A stretch of 64,000 bases of DNA from Candidatus Nitrospira neomarina (GCF_032051675.1 NZ_CP116968.1:434001-498000); one strand, 5' to 3'. Shown: positions 28,705 to 37,847, counted from the first letter of the stretch. Notes: generated by a model from the letters alone, not told the origin. Program-made: numbers and translations.

Positions 28705-29117
28705 ATATCTATTCTCCCTAAATTCTTTCTGGATGCGAAAGGCAACACGTTTATTTCTTGGTTGTGGGTGCAACCCAGAATGCCAAAGTGGCATCCAGAC
28801 TGTTTCGACGCACGATTGCAATGGGTTGTAGTTAATGATCACCAGGATATGTATAAGGTGCTGGAGGATCGGCTGACGGTCTTGGGTATGGCACGTTGAA
28901 AGCCAACAATGGGACCATTGTGGTCCTTCCAGTTGTCACATGTGCAATGTCGTGGGATTGTGAAGTCACGGGAATGAATGGACTCTCTCTGGTGAGTGAA
29001 CAGCACATCAATTTTTGTAACACTTTTTACGGAGACAAGACTTAAGCGAAAAAATCTGGTTCTTGTGTGGACTTACATGATTTGTGATCGTATGAAATTT
29101 ATGTATGTGGAGGCTCT
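28705..29117. other. Intergenic region after modC with structured elements
   Basis: 413 bases with no gene that I can support. It holds a nested set of inverted repeats (28728-28799, listed separately) and a 16-base interrupted palindrome ACAATGG-GA-CCATTGT at 28906-28921. GGAGG at its end serves the next gene. Confidence 0.45.
28728..28799 (+). other. Nested inverted repeats, possible structured RNA or 3' element of the mod operon
   Basis: TCTGGATGC (28728-28736) and GCATCCAGA (28791-28799) are perfect 9-base arms. They enclose GGTTG/CAACC (28760-28764, 28771-28775) and TGCCA/TGGCA (28781-28785, 28789-28793), the last sharing bases with the outer arm. There is no clear T-tract, so it is not a plain terminator. 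Confidence 0.35.
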
Positions 29118-30329
29118 ATGAGTTTTTGGCCCATTCCTATTGACCATCTTGAGGTCTATCTCTTTTTGGCCTCAGCGCTTTCCCTGGTAACCTGGCTCTA
29201 CCTCTCGTTTGGGCATGGTCGCTTCTGGTATGCCGACCAGCGACTTGGTAGCGAGGGGTTAATGACTTTCAACACCACACAATGGCCAACCATCGTTGTC
29301 GTAGTTCCCGCCCGGAATGAGGCGGATGTCATTGAGCGGACGTTGCGGTCTCTCTTAGAGCAAGACTACCCAGGGGAGTTTCACGTTGTGATGGTGGATG
29401 ATCAAAGTGAGGATGGTACCGGCGACATTGCACGTCAGCTTGCTATCGAACACCCAGGGGGAGCACGCCTTACTGTGAACGTCGCTGAGGATCGGCCCTC
29501 TGGATGGCTGGGAAAGGTCTGGGCCCTCCATACCGGATTGCAATACGCTGAGCAACACTGGCCCAATGCCGCCTATCGATATTTGACGGATGCGGACATC
29601 GAGCACAGCCGGGGAAATCTGCGTGAGCTGGTTTCCAAGGCCGAATTCGAGGAACTTGATCTGGTATCGCTCATGGTCCGATTGCATTGTGAACATGCCT
29701 GGGAGAAGCTGCTGATTCCAGCATTTGTGTATTTTTTTCAAAAACTCTATCCCTTTCCCCTCATTAACGATCACAAATCAACTGTGGGAGGTGCAGCTGG
29801 AGGTTGCATCCTTGTGAGGAATCGTGCACTGCTTCAAATTGGAGGGATCGAGGTCATTCGTGGTGAAGTAATTGATGATTGTGCCCTTGGGACGGCAATG
29901 AAGCGAATAGGAAAAATTTGGGTGGGTCTTACGGATTCAGAGCACAGCATTCGCCCCTATTTAAGGCTTCATGACATCTGGACCATGGTAAAACGGACGG
30001 CTTACACGCAACTGAGATATTCCCCTTTGATGCTTGCGGGTACCGTCATGGGTCTGGTGGTTGTCTATCTTCTCCCACCGCTTGTTGCTTTGACCTGGCC
30101 ACTTCACGGAAGTGCTTTGGCGGGAGGGCTGGCGGTCTTCGCTTGGCTGATCATGATGTATACGTTTCAACCCACCTTGCGATTATACGCACTGGCTCCA
30201 ACCTATGGTTTGGTATTGCCCATAGCCGCCTTCCTTTACCTGGGAATGACTGTAGACTCGGCTTACCGATATTGGTTAAAGATCGGGGGACAATGGAAAG
30301 GACGGACTGGAATTGGCTGCACTGATTGA
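29118..30329 (+). CDS. hpnB: Glycosyltransferase family 2, HpnB-like
   Basis: 403 residues. An N-terminal membrane helix is followed by a GT-A domain: VVVPARNEADVIERTLRSLL near 55, DDQSEDGT near 93 and the DADI metal motif near 160. There is a family-typical GWLGKVWALHTG near 130 and three C-terminal helices. This combination matches the hopanoid-associated glycosyltransferase HpnB, thought to modify hopanoid lipids. No squalene-hopene cyclase or other hpn gene is in the window, so the symbol is by family resemblance. GGAGG lies five bases before the ATG. Confidence 0.75.
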   Translation: MSFWPIPIDHLEVYLFLASALSLVTWLYLSFGHGRFWYADQRLGSEGLMTFNTTQWPTIVVVVPARNEADVIERTLRSLLEQDYPGEFHVVMVDDQSEDGTGDIARQLAIEHPGGARLTVNVAEDRPSGWLGKVWALHTGLQYAEQHWPNAAYRYLTDADIEHSRGNLRELVSKAEFEELDLVSLMVRLHCEHAWEKLLIPAFVYFFQKLYPFPLINDHKSTVGGAAGGCILVRNRALLQIGGIEVIRGEVIDDCALGTAMKRIGKIWVGLTDSEHSIRPYLRLHDIWTMVKRTAYTQLRYSPLMLAGTVMGLVVVYLLPPLVALTWPLHGSALAGGLAVFAWLIMMYTFQPTLRLYALAPTYGLVLPIAAFLYLGMTVDSAYRYWLKIGGQWKGRTGIGCTD

Positions 30330-30772
30330 GTTTTGGTTTTCTTTCAGGATAGTTGGCTGCCAGGGAACACTCAGGATGCCAGTCGCCACGTTTTTCAACC
30401 TGCCAATTTTTCCAAAAATTTTTCAATATTCAATAATGGTTAGATGGATAATGGTATAGGAAAACCAACAAAGGAAAAGGACCACTGAAGGGTCAAGAAT
30501 ACGGATTTCGGCCAGTTTCCGCTATAAGTTCATGGCGGATTTTTTATAGAACAAGGAGCCTGCTGGCCCCAGCACTCTGCTGATCATAACTCCAGCACAC
30601 TTCGATTTCCTGATATGGAGTTGGACGCACCGGTTCAACGGTATCCGTGTGCGTCCATCTCTCGGTTTCAACGCTTTTGAAGTGCAACGCGCCGGTTCCA
30701 CGTTCCAATAACATTCAACAACGGTTATCCTTGATTCAATATCTTGCCTTCATCCAATCCGGGGAGAGAGCT
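30330..30772. other. Convergent intergenic region
   Basis: 443 bases between two genes that end towards each other. It holds the terminator at 30518-30545 and a 14-base palindrome TGCTGG-CC-CCAGCA at 30561-30574. No gene recognised. Confidence 0.45.
30518..30545 (+). terminator. Intrinsic terminator downstream of the glycosyltransferase
   Basis: TCCGC (30518-30522) pairs with GCGGA (30535-30539), with an inner AT/AT pair, followed at once by six T. It lies about 190 bases after the stop. Confidence 0.5.
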
Positions 30773-31612
30773 TTAATCTTTCTCTACAAAAGCCACATCG
30801 GTGACCTTATCTTCATCATCGACAAATAGGACGACTTCTTGCCCTGAAGAAAGCTTTTTGAGCTTTTCCTGAATCAGAGGACGCACTTCATACTGGTGTT
30901 CCTTTCCCCCATCCGGTTGAACGGCAATCATGTTATTTTTCAGGGGTTGCTTCAGAACTCCTGAAACCTTTTTGAAATTCCCTTTCAGAGGAGACTTTTT
31001 TTCCCCGAGATGTTGGGCTTTGTCCACTGTTGTCTGATTCTCGAATGTGACATCCACGATCTGATCCATTTCATCAATAAGGAAAGTGGCTTCCGCGCCA
31101 ACCGGAATGGACGCCACTTTGCTCCTGGCCATTGAAATGATCTTATGCGATTCCTGCTGTCCCTCCTTCAACTGAATGACGGCCTTTTCGTGGCCGGTCA
31201 CCAGTGGCTGGGCCAAAACACCATGGACCGTTCGATGATGTGACTCCTCTCCTGGCAGATGAACATCGACAATGAGGTTTTGGTCGTTGACGGTTATTTC
31301 AACGCGATCCCCATTTTTTAGAGGGGGGAGCCCTTTCTCCTCACGGAGATTCATGGGCAGATATCGAGGTTGCCCTTCCCCTGTGTTCACCTTGGCCTGC
31401 TCCCCTCTGATTTCTTCCACAGTCCCAATTAAGACACGCTCCCCGGACAGGGATTCACTACCTTTCGTGTTGTTTCCTTCATGGGCAATAACCGCACCGG
31501 GAATAACCAGACATCCAGTCAAAAAGCACAATCCAACCAGACCTAAGCGTCTCATTGAACCTTGTGCCGGTGGCGTCTTTGACGGTTGTTGCAATACGTT
31601 TGTGAAAGGCAT
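30773..31612 (-). CDS. Exported protein of unknown function with repeated small beta domains
   Basis: 279 residues. AAAGGAG seven bases upstream supports the start at 31612, leaving a long N-region before the hydrophobic stretch LGLVGLCFLTGCLVIPGAV (~23-41). The Cys in LTGC could be a lipobox, so it may be a lipoprotein. The rest is charged, with three similar beta segments ending in V(D/E)V or VTDV (LIVDVHLPG, QIVDVTF, KVTDVAF), each after a 'GDRVE' or 'G.EV.F' turn. This resembles small OB-like repeats. I do not recognise the family. It is convergent with the glycosyltransferase gene. Confidence 0.6.
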   Translation of the reverse strand: MPFTNVLQQPSKTPPAQGSMRRLGLVGLCFLTGCLVIPGAVIAHEGNNTKGSESLSGERVLIGTVEEIRGEQAKVNTGEGQPRYLPMNLREEKGLPPLKNGDRVEITVNDQNLIVDVHLPGEESHHRTVHGVLAQPLVTGHEKAVIQLKEGQQESHKIISMARSKVASIPVGAEATFLIDEMDQIVDVTFENQTTVDKAQHLGEKKSPLKGNFKKVSGVLKQPLKNNMIAVQPDGGKEHQYEVRPLIQEKLKKLSSGQEVVLFVDDEDKVTDVAFVEKD

Positions 31613-31700
31613 GAAACGCTCCTTTGTTAATTTTTAAATGTTAAGAGATAGTACAACGTCTGAAATATACTCAATTGTTCCTCCCGGGAGACCTGAGGAA

Positions 31701-31709
31701 AACCCTGGG
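31701..31709 (-). promoter_or_regulatory. CCAGGGTTT motif copy
   Basis: On the minus strand this reads CCAGGGTTT, about 90 bases before the exported-protein gene starting at 31612. It is part of a 13-base palindrome (AAACCC-T-GGGTTT). See the finding on the dispersed motif. Confidence 0.3.
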
Positions 31710-31782
31710 TTTGCACCTCACGATGTTAAAGGGAGAGAAAATAGCCTGGGAGGACACAAGGAGAGGGGACTCTAAGCTATCG

Positions 31783-33144
31783 CTATGAGGGCCGTTTCCC
31801 ATTGGGCGTTTGAGTTGATTTCGATAACAGGAGTAAGCCAAGACAGGCAGAGAGGCAGGATGCGATTAAAATAGCTAATTTGGCCGTTTGCAGATCGGAA
31901 GATCCCTGAAAAGCTAACGTTCCAATGAAAATAGCCATGGTAAACCCAATACCCCCCATAAATCCCAAACCAATAATTTGAGGCCAATGAAGGTGAGATG
32001 GAAGATCAGAGCTACCAAATCGGACCACCAACCAGGCTCCAAGGCAAATGCCCAAGGGCTTGCCGAATAATAATCCCAGACCAATTCCTAGTGAGAGGGT
32101 ATTGCTGAAGAGTGAAGAGTCGGTGGTCATTACCACTCCCGCATTAGCCAGAGCAAAGATAGGCATGATGGCAAATGTGACCCACGGGTAGAGAACATGT
32201 TCGAGTTTTTGCAGAGGGGGTTGGATTAAATCGTTGGCCGTTTCAAGTGCATGGACGGCTTGTGCCTGTTCTTTATTTTCCAGAATTGAAACCCCAGGAA
32301 CTTCAGCTCTTTGGAATTCCTGACTGAACTTTTCGCTTTTATGCGCAAATTCTTTTTTGGTCATGGCGGAGGTGGCTGGAATAGTAAAAGCCGCAAGCAC
32401 ACCGGCAATCGTGGGGTGAAGACCAGAAAAAAGAAACGCCAACCATAGGCCACCAATGCCGAATAGGCCATAAATAAATGGAGAACGGATTCCCAACCGG
32501 TTTGCACTCATCAAGATTACTAAAAATCCTAAGCCAGTCCCAAGACTGATCCATGAAATATCCGAGGTATAAAAAAAGGCAATTACGAGAACAGCTCCTA
32601 GATCGTCAACGATAGCCAGAGTCGTTAAGAAAATTTTAGCCGAAAAAGGAATTTTTGAGCCCAATAGACCCAACAGGCCAATGGCAAAAGCAATATCGGT
32701 GGCCATGGGAATTCCCCAACCTGAGCTGTAAGGGGTTTGAAAATTAAGCAGAAGATACACCATTGCGGGAAGAACCATTCCGCCAACAGCCGCCGCAATG
32801 GGAAGTATGGCTTGACGGGGTTCGGATAATTCTCCGACCAATATTTCCCGTTTAATTTCGAGTCCAATGACAAAAAAGAAAATGGCCATCAATCCGTCAT
32901 TGATCCACAGTAATAGGGGTTTTTCCAATAAAAAAGGACCAAAGCCAATGGTAAACGGTAGTTCCCAAAATGCCGAAAAATGAGAGCCATAGGCTGAATT
33001 GGCGAGAACCAGGGCGATTGCGGTGCAAATCAAAAGCACGATACCACCGGAGGCATTTTGTTTGGTGAATTCCTCCAAGGGCGAAAGGAGTTTTTCCACT
33101 GGGCGGCTTTTAACGGATTGTTTGGCTTCTTTTACAAGATCCAT
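31783..33144 (-). CDS. nhaA: Na+/H+ antiporter NhaA
   Basis: Electrogenic inner-membrane antiporter exporting Na+ for H+. At 453 residues with about twelve helices it is longer than E. coli NhaA (388). The TM5 pair of aspartates is intact in LAIVDDLGAVLVIAFFYT, and FAIGLLGLLGSKIP and MATDIAFAIG are conserved. A hydrophilic loop around residues 245-290 accounts for the extra length. A second sodium-linked exchanger lies at 44.8 kb, so sodium homeostasis is prominent here. Confidence 0.95.
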   Translation of the reverse strand: MDLVKEAKQSVKSRPVEKLLSPLEEFTKQNASGGIVLLICTAIALVLANSAYGSHFSAFWELPFTIGFGPFLLEKPLLLWINDGLMAIFFFVIGLEIKREILVGELSEPRQAILPIAAAVGGMVLPAMVYLLLNFQTPYSSGWGIPMATDIAFAIGLLGLLGSKIPFSAKIFLTTLAIVDDLGAVLVIAFFYTSDISWISLGTGLGFLVILMSANRLGIRSPFIYGLFGIGGLWLAFLFSGLHPTIAGVLAAFTIPATSAMTKKEFAHKSEKFSQEFQRAEVPGVSILENKEQAQAVHALETANDLIQPPLQKLEHVLYPWVTFAIMPIFALANAGVVMTTDSSLFSNTLSLGIGLGLLFGKPLGICLGAWLVVRFGSSDLPSHLHWPQIIGLGFMGGIGFTMAIFIGTLAFQGSSDLQTAKLAILIASCLSACLGLLLLSKSTQTPNGKRPS

Positions 33145-33563
33145 GGAATGAAAAGTCCTGGAATAATGTTGTTGCTCACAATTGGGGATAAATCTGCGGA
33201 CTCCATGAAAATTTGCCTTCCCACCATTTCGTGTAACACGTTCAATAATGTTGGCATACGTTTTTTGCTTGTTGAGATCGGACGGATTCGTCTGTGTTGC
33301 GGGGATGCTTTCTTCCCAGAATCGGAGTGAGGCGATACCAAAAGCCCGGATGTAAACACCTGAAGATTATCGAGTTCCCATTCGCGATATTGCTTATGAT
33401 ACTGCGCGTTAAAAATGAAAATCTAAGACAAAAGTTTAAGAAAGGAGGTAGTTTTGTCTCTTGAGGTGTATCTGCTCCCATCTAGTAGGATGAGTGATAT
33501 TTATTATGTGAGAACACCATGCAAGGTTCTATGTATGGCAACAATTATTAGAGGAGGCAGGCC
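33145..33563. other. Divergent intergenic region between nhaA and a BON gene
   Basis: 419 bases expected to carry both promoters. The weak open frames across it look like chance. AGAGGAGG at the end serves the BON gene. Nothing else recognised. Confidence 0.4.
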
Positions 33564-33875
33564 ATGTTGAAAACCGTTCAAACTTTTTTAAAGATTGCGG
33601 TGGTAATGGGATTGTTGGTGGGGTGCCAATCTATGACCGGACAGTCCACTGGAGATTACGTTGATGATGCCAGTGTCACTGCCGCAGTGAAAACCAAACT
33701 CGCGAATCAACAACCCACTTCATTGTCTCGGGTAGAGGTTGAAACCGTAAAGGGTGTGGTTCATCTTATGGGTGTAGCCAAAACTGAAGAGGACAAAGCG
33801 GAAGCGGGCCGTCTGACCAAGCAAGTCAAAGGCGTCAAGCGAGTCGACAATGATCTGAAGGTACAATCCCCTTAG
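33564..33875 (+). CDS. BON-domain lipoprotein
   Basis: 103 residues. The signal ends in the lipobox LLVGC (Cys near 21), and a single BON domain spans ~34-100 (DASVTAAVKTKL..., VHLMGVAKTEEDKAEA, VKGVKRVDNDLKV). BON domains bind phospholipid or stabilise the envelope, as in OsmY. A very good AGGAGG precedes the ATG. It is one of three BON proteins in this part of the window. Confidence 0.88.
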   Translation: MLKTVQTFLKIAVVMGLLVGCQSMTGQSTGDYVDDASVTAAVKTKLANQQPTSLSRVEVETVKGVVHLMGVAKTEEDKAEAGRLTKQVKGVKRVDNDLKVQSP

Positions 33876-33896
33876 TCAGATCCGTCATGAACCGGA

Positions 33897-33926
33897 AATC
33901 CCCGCCTCGGAGGAGGGGCGGGGATT
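33897..33926 (+). terminator. Hairpin after the BON lipoprotein gene
   Basis: AATCCCCGCC (33897-33906) pairs perfectly with GGCGGGGATT (33917-33926) around a 10-base loop, 22 bases after the stop. Only a weak T-rich tail follows, so it may act as a terminator or as a 3' stabiliser. Confidence 0.65.
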
Positions 33927-34058
33927 ATTCATCTAAAGAAAGAATAAAAACGGAATCTTCAGTCTCAAACCAAACGGCCTCCGAAATTTCGAATCCAGGG
34001 ATGTGGCCTGACTTACAAATACCACGATAGGGATGACGGGTAGGACGATCATTGAAAA

Positions 34059-35660
34059 ATGGGATCTCAGAAAATACGACCATGGTGGATGCGTGCCCTT
34101 ATCCTCACCTCGGGGATTATGGGTTTCATCCTACTGCTCTTGGTGGTCACCTCATTTTTTATTGATGAATCGTTGCGGGCCTACATTGAAACCAATCTCA
34201 ATACACAACTCAAAGGCTATACGGTTGAGTTAGAGACCGTTGATTTTCATCCACTTGGTTTCTCCATTGACTTTGAAAATTTGACGTTACGACAAGAAAC
34301 AAACCCAGAGCCTCCCCTACTCATCATTCCATTCTGGAGCGCGAGTATTCAGTGGACGCAATTATTCAAAATGGAGATTGTCAGTGATCACCTTATTAAA
34401 AATGCCAAAGTGGTCTTTGCCTACCCTCAGGCCGAAAAAGAGGTTAAAGATATAACAGACGTCAAAGACAAAGGTTGGCAAGAGGCCTTATACGCATTGT
34501 ATCCCGTCACCATTAATACTTTTCGAGTTGAAGATAGTTCATTGTCATACCGGGATCAGTCTGACCATCCTCCTTTGGAACTGACAAACCTGCAATTAAA
34601 TATTGAAAATATACAGAATATTCGTTCAAAAAAGGGAGAATATCCCACGACCGTCCATCTGGAAGGATCTCTTCCCCAAGCAGGGCTTGTGAGTATTTCG
34701 GGAAAAGGCAATTTCTTGGCTGAACCGTTTCCAGGAATAGCCGTAGATTTTGATATGAAAAATGTCCAACTCCAATCGTTTCTTCCTGTCTCCACCCTTG
34801 TCAATGTGGAAATACATTCCGGAACGTTGAACGGACATGGACATATCGAATACTCCCCTTGGGCAAACATGGCTCAAATTGTCAGGTTGGAAATAGAAAA
34901 TCCCTATATTCACTATGTGGAGAAAGATTCTCCTACCAAAGCACAAAAGGCCAAGCGGGAGTCCTCAACGCCAGACACGGATGATTCAAAAAAATCCCAA
35001 GACCCCTTCAAGGTGGCGATAGACTCCGCATCGGTGAAAAATGGCGAATTTGGGTATAAGAACCAAACAACGACCCCCCCGTATACGATTTTTGTTAATC
35101 ATGTGGACATCCAGGTAACCGGGGTGGGAGTTCCAAAAGTTACCCAAAAAGGAGAATTAGAACTTTTCGGGAAATTTATGGGAAAGGGGAAGACGTCAAT
35201 CAAAGGAGGATTCCGGCCGGAGGTGAAACATCCTGATTTTGATATAAAAGTGAAAATAGATAAAACAGATATGACCACCTTAAACGACGCATTCAAAGCC
35301 TTTGCAGGATTTGATGTTAAAAGCGGGGAATTTTCGTTAATTTCTGAATTACATACTGATGGTGGCCGGGTCCAGGGGTATATTAAGCCATTTTTCGATA
35401 AACCTGAAATTTACGATCTTTCACAGGACAAAACCGACAATATCTTTCAACAGTTATATGAGGGTGTGGTGAGTGCGGTAGCTTCTCTATTGGAAAATGT
35501 GCCGAGGGATCAGGTGGCCACGAAAACCGATATTACCGGAAACCTGGACAATATCAAGATAGGGACATGGGAACTGATATGGAATCTTTTCAGAAATGCG
35601 TTTGTTGATGCTATGACACCCGCCTTTGAAAATTTAAAAACCCTTGGAAAGAAGAATTAG
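34059..35660 (+). CDS. DUF748 / AsmA-like envelope protein
   Basis: 533 residues. One N-terminal membrane helix (residues ~12-34, LILTSGIMGFILLLLVV) is followed by a long periplasmic beta-rich part with the family opening YIETNLNTQLKGYTVELETV...FHPLGFSIDFENLTL (key: Q-KGY, HPLG). Proteins of this type belong to the AsmA-like group thought to bridge the inner and outer membranes and move lipids. There is a Lys/Ser-rich linker near 290-315. The start lacks a strong ribosome-binding site; an in-frame ATG at 34089 is an alternative. Confidence 0.75.
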   Translation: MGSQKIRPWWMRALILTSGIMGFILLLLVVTSFFIDESLRAYIETNLNTQLKGYTVELETVDFHPLGFSIDFENLTLRQETNPEPPLLIIPFWSASIQWTQLFKMEIVSDHLIKNAKVVFAYPQAEKEVKDITDVKDKGWQEALYALYPVTINTFRVEDSSLSYRDQSDHPPLELTNLQLNIENIQNIRSKKGEYPTTVHLEGSLPQAGLVSISGKGNFLAEPFPGIAVDFDMKNVQLQSFLPVSTLVNVEIHSGTLNGHGHIEYSPWANMAQIVRLEIENPYIHYVEKDSPTKAQKAKRESSTPDTDDSKKSQDPFKVAIDSASVKNGEFGYKNQTTTPPYTIFVNHVDIQVTGVGVPKVTQKGELELFGKFMGKGKTSIKGGFRPEVKHPDFDIKVKIDKTDMTTLNDAFKAFAGFDVKSGEFSLISELHTDGGRVQGYIKPFFDKPEIYDLSQDKTDNIFQQLYEGVVSAVASLLENVPRDQVATKTDITGNLDNIKIGTWELIWNLFRNAFVDAMTPAFENLKTLGKKN

Positions 35661-35792
35661 GCAATGAGGAATGTTTATTCCACCAAAAACAAAAAAAAAG
35701 ACTGGGGTTATATGTGGGGAAGTATGATTCCTCATTTCGGCTGTTCAATGGAAATGGTTCTCGAATTTTCTTAACCACAAAGGAGGCGAAAA

Positions 35793-35924
35793 ATGAATAT
35801 TAACCATTATGTGTGGGTAGTGTTTTTGATCACGTTGTTGGCGATAACCGGATGTAATACTATGGAGGGTGCCGGCGAGGATGTGCAAAAAGCAGGCAAA
35901 TCAATTGAAAAGGCAGCCGATTAA
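35793..35924 (+). CDS. Entericidin-like small lipoprotein
   Basis: 43 residues. The sequence has a hydrophobic signal, a lipobox AITGC (Cys21), then a short Gly/Glu/Lys-rich mature tail ending KAGKSIEKAAD. This pattern of N-T-x-x-GAGxDVxxAGxxIExAA is that of EcnA/EcnB entericidins, small stress-linked membrane lipoproteins. AGGAGG six bases before the ATG is strong, and a 15-bp terminator follows 17 bases after the stop. No paired antidote gene is visible. Confidence 0.85.
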   Translation: MNINHYVWVVFLITLLAITGCNTMEGAGEDVQKAGKSIEKAAD

Positions 35925-36353
35925 AATCCATTCCTAAATAGAAGGCGGAATTTCCTAATCCAAAATTGGGAAATTCCGCCTTCTTCTCTCGAAAATATCT
36001 TCCCCCTTCCCAAGCCTAACACCTGAGGCAATCCTGCATGAGCACGTGTCTGGATTCCTTTCCGCATCTCGCCTCAACCCTCCTATGGAAACGAACGAGC
36101 TGGCCTCTGTAGTCGTCTGAAAATAAACATCTGGATAAAAAAGAGTGAGTAGAAAACCAATTTATACGTTGGTGAAGAGGGGTTTGTCTTGATATTAAAT
36201 AGTAAATAAGAATGAAGAAGTGGGTGGTCCGCCCACAGGATTTTTAAGGTGTAGGAAATCCCATTAAAGGAGGTGGATAAAAAAAGCGAAGGAAATGGTT
36301 GTAGAAGCAGTTTGAAAATTTTTCATATTTACACAACATTCAAGGAGAACAAC
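35925..36353. other. Intergenic region between entericidin-like and csbD genes
   Basis: 429 bases beginning with the terminator at 35941-35984. An AAAGGAGG near 36267 is not followed by a usable start at the right distance. Nothing else recognised. Confidence 0.4.
35941..35990 (+). terminator. Strong hairpin terminator
   Basis: GAAGGCGGAATTTCC (35941-35955) pairs perfectly with 35969-35983 across a 13-base loop, followed by a T/C-rich tail. It ends the entericidin-like transcript. Confidence 0.85.
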
Positions 36354-36563
36354 ATGAACAAGGATCAATTCAAAGGAAATTGGAACCAGTTTAAGGGCGA
36401 AGTGAAAAAAAAGTGGGGAAAGTTTACCGACGATGAATTAACTCAAATCGAAGGTGATTACGATAAATTTAAGGGAAGGGCTCAAGAATTATATGGAGAT
36501 CAAAAAGACGAAGTAAATAAATGGACTGAGGATTGGCAGGCGAAAAACCAACCAGTCCGATAA
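36354..36563 (+). CDS. CsbD-family stress protein (cytosolic)
   Basis: 69 residues, the usual CsbD length. It carries the repeated pattern DQFKGNWNQFKGEVKKKWG, FTDDEL, IEGDYDKFKGRAQELYG. There is no signal peptide. CsbD/YjbJ proteins are abundant under osmotic, acid or stationary-phase stress, but their molecular role is unknown. AAGGAG precedes the ATG at 36354; longer upstream starts lack one. A related exported copy lies 184 bases downstream. Confidence 0.9.
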   Translation: MNKDQFKGNWNQFKGEVKKKWGKFTDDELTQIEGDYDKFKGRAQELYGDQKDEVNKWTEDWQAKNQPVR

Positions 36564-36607
36564 TCCTATTCACTTCACTTATAGTGAAGATCAGGATACC
36601 CATCATC

Positions 36608-36642
36608 CCCAGGAGACGGGAGATTACAGCCCCGCTCCTGGG
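36608..36642. other. Stable hairpin between the two CsbD genes
   Basis: CCCAGGAG (36608-36615), one unpaired A, CGGG, a 10-base loop, then CCCG and CTCCTGGG (36635-36642): twelve pairs. No T-tract follows, so it may tune read-through or mRNA stability. Confidence 0.55.
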
Positions 36643-36746
36643 TAAATGAGAATGCCTTCGGTGATAGTAAGTGCCTCCACTATTCATTCTGGAATGTTCT
36701 GTTCCACCTTGATTTACCCAAGATACGCGGACGAAGGAGTAAAACA

Positions 36747-37121
36747 ATGAATATGACGCCAGATATATTAAAAAATAACATAGCCGCAACCGTGGCAGCC
36801 GTTTTTCTCATGAGTGCTCATGCTTGGGGGGCAAACGGGATGGATTATTCTGTTACCGCGGAAGAAGGAGTTGAAAAGGGGTATATCCATAAGGTGTATA
36901 ATGAGGACCAATTCTATGGTAATTGGAAGCAGCTCAAGGGAGCGCTCAAGGAAAACTGGGGAGAGTTTACGGATGATGATCTGCTGGCAATTGAAGGGCG
37001 CACAGACCGTTTCGAAGGGAAACTTCAGGAGCGATATGGAGAACGAAAAGAAGAAGTCAGGGCATGGGTGGATGAATGGTTGGAAAACCATCCTTATGAT
37101 GCCCGCGATCAGAAGAATTAA
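36747..37121 (+). CDS. Exported CsbD-like protein
   Basis: 124 residues. The N-terminal signal peptide (residues ~1-30, VAAVFLMSAHAWGA) is followed by a CsbD-like domain from ~52 (DQFYGNWKQLKGALKENWG, FTDDDLLAIEGR, FEGKLQERYGERKEEV). The domain aligns along its length with the neighbouring cytosolic CsbD. An exported CsbD domain is unusual. AAGGAG precedes the ATG and a textbook terminator follows. Confidence 0.8.
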   Translation: MNMTPDILKNNIAATVAAVFLMSAHAWGANGMDYSVTAEEGVEKGYIHKVYNEDQFYGNWKQLKGALKENWGEFTDDDLLAIEGRTDRFEGKLQERYGERKEEVRAWVDEWLENHPYDARDQKN

Positions 37122-37150
37122 TCATAGGGAATCTGAAAGACCGAATTGAT

Positions 37151-37191
37151 TCCGGCGCGAGAGGGCTTTCCCGTTGCGCCGGATTTTTTTT
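37151..37191 (+). terminator. Intrinsic terminator after the exported CsbD-like gene
   Basis: TCCGGCGC (37151-37158) pairs with GCGCCGGA (37176-37183), followed by eight T (37184-37191). Confidence 0.9.
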
Positions 37192-37298
37192 GCCACCTCA
37201 AGAAAAAAATACTGTTGTGATTACTCTCAAACTTTCCCTTTAATCCACTATGCCGTTTATTCCTGCCTATAACAGATTTGAGTGTACCTGAAATAGTA

Positions 37299-37715
37299 TT
37301 AAGTCCCCCGTACCTTTCGAATAGCGGTGGGTTTTTCCTCTGCCGAATAACGGATTTCCGCTGTGTCGCCCACTTCAATTCCTTCATCTACCAACGTCAT
37401 GGAGGTAGTCTCTACACGAATTTCCTTATTTTCGGAGTCCTTGATCATATAAGTTTTGTCATCAATAGACATGACTTCGCCTACAACTAATCTGGCATGT
37501 TCGGAAGGTTGGTCGGTGGAGGAGGGGTTCGCAGTATTGGAATCCACGGGCGGAGGGGGAATTTCCTGCGAATTACCGGAAACCGTGGGTTCAACCGGTG
37601 GATTATTAACGGGTGCGGTTTCATCCTGACAACCAACCATAGCCAAAAAAAGTAACGGCACATACCATCGGAAATTTTTATTAGACTGTTGTTGGTTCTT
37701 ATGGTGTCGTCTCAT
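37299..37715 (-). CDS. Lipoprotein of unknown function
   Basis: 138 residues. The signal peptide has the lipobox LAMVGC (Cys29). A Pro/Ser/Thr/Asn-rich linker (~33-70) leads to a small beta domain (VVGEVMSIDDKTYMIKDSENKEIRV; shown in part as GEVMSIDDKTYMIKD) like those in the exported protein at 31 kb. AAAGGTAGG precedes the ATG. I do not recognise the family. It probably sits in the outer membrane as a stress-induced accessory. Confidence 0.65.
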   Translation of the reverse strand: MRRHHKNQQQSNKNFRWYVPLLFLAMVGCQDETAPVNNPPVEPTVSGNSQEIPPPPVDSNTANPSSTDQPSEHARLVVGEVMSIDDKTYMIKDSENKEIRVETTSMTLVDEGIEVGDTAEIRYSAEEKPTAIRKVRGT

Positions 37716-37838
37716 TGGTTGTTCCTACCTTTCTTGTTTTAAAACTTGCATAATTGATACTTCGAATCGCTTGATAATTTGAAAACCTTGTGATTCTTCA
37801 TAGTATGGTTAATAAGTCGGGACTTGCGAAACTGTTGA

Positions 37839-37847
37839 AAACCCTGG
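37839..37847 (-). promoter_or_regulatory. CCAGGGTTT motif copy
   Basis: Reads CCAGGGTTT on the minus strand, about 124 bases before the lipoprotein gene starting at 37715. CCCTG and CAGGG around it (37842-37846, 37853-37857) form a small dyad. Confidence 0.3.

Noticed and set aside
35664-35774. 36-codon plus-strand frame after the DUF748 gene
   Set aside because: No ribosome-binding site and an unlikely composition; the entericidin-like gene just after it is far better supported.
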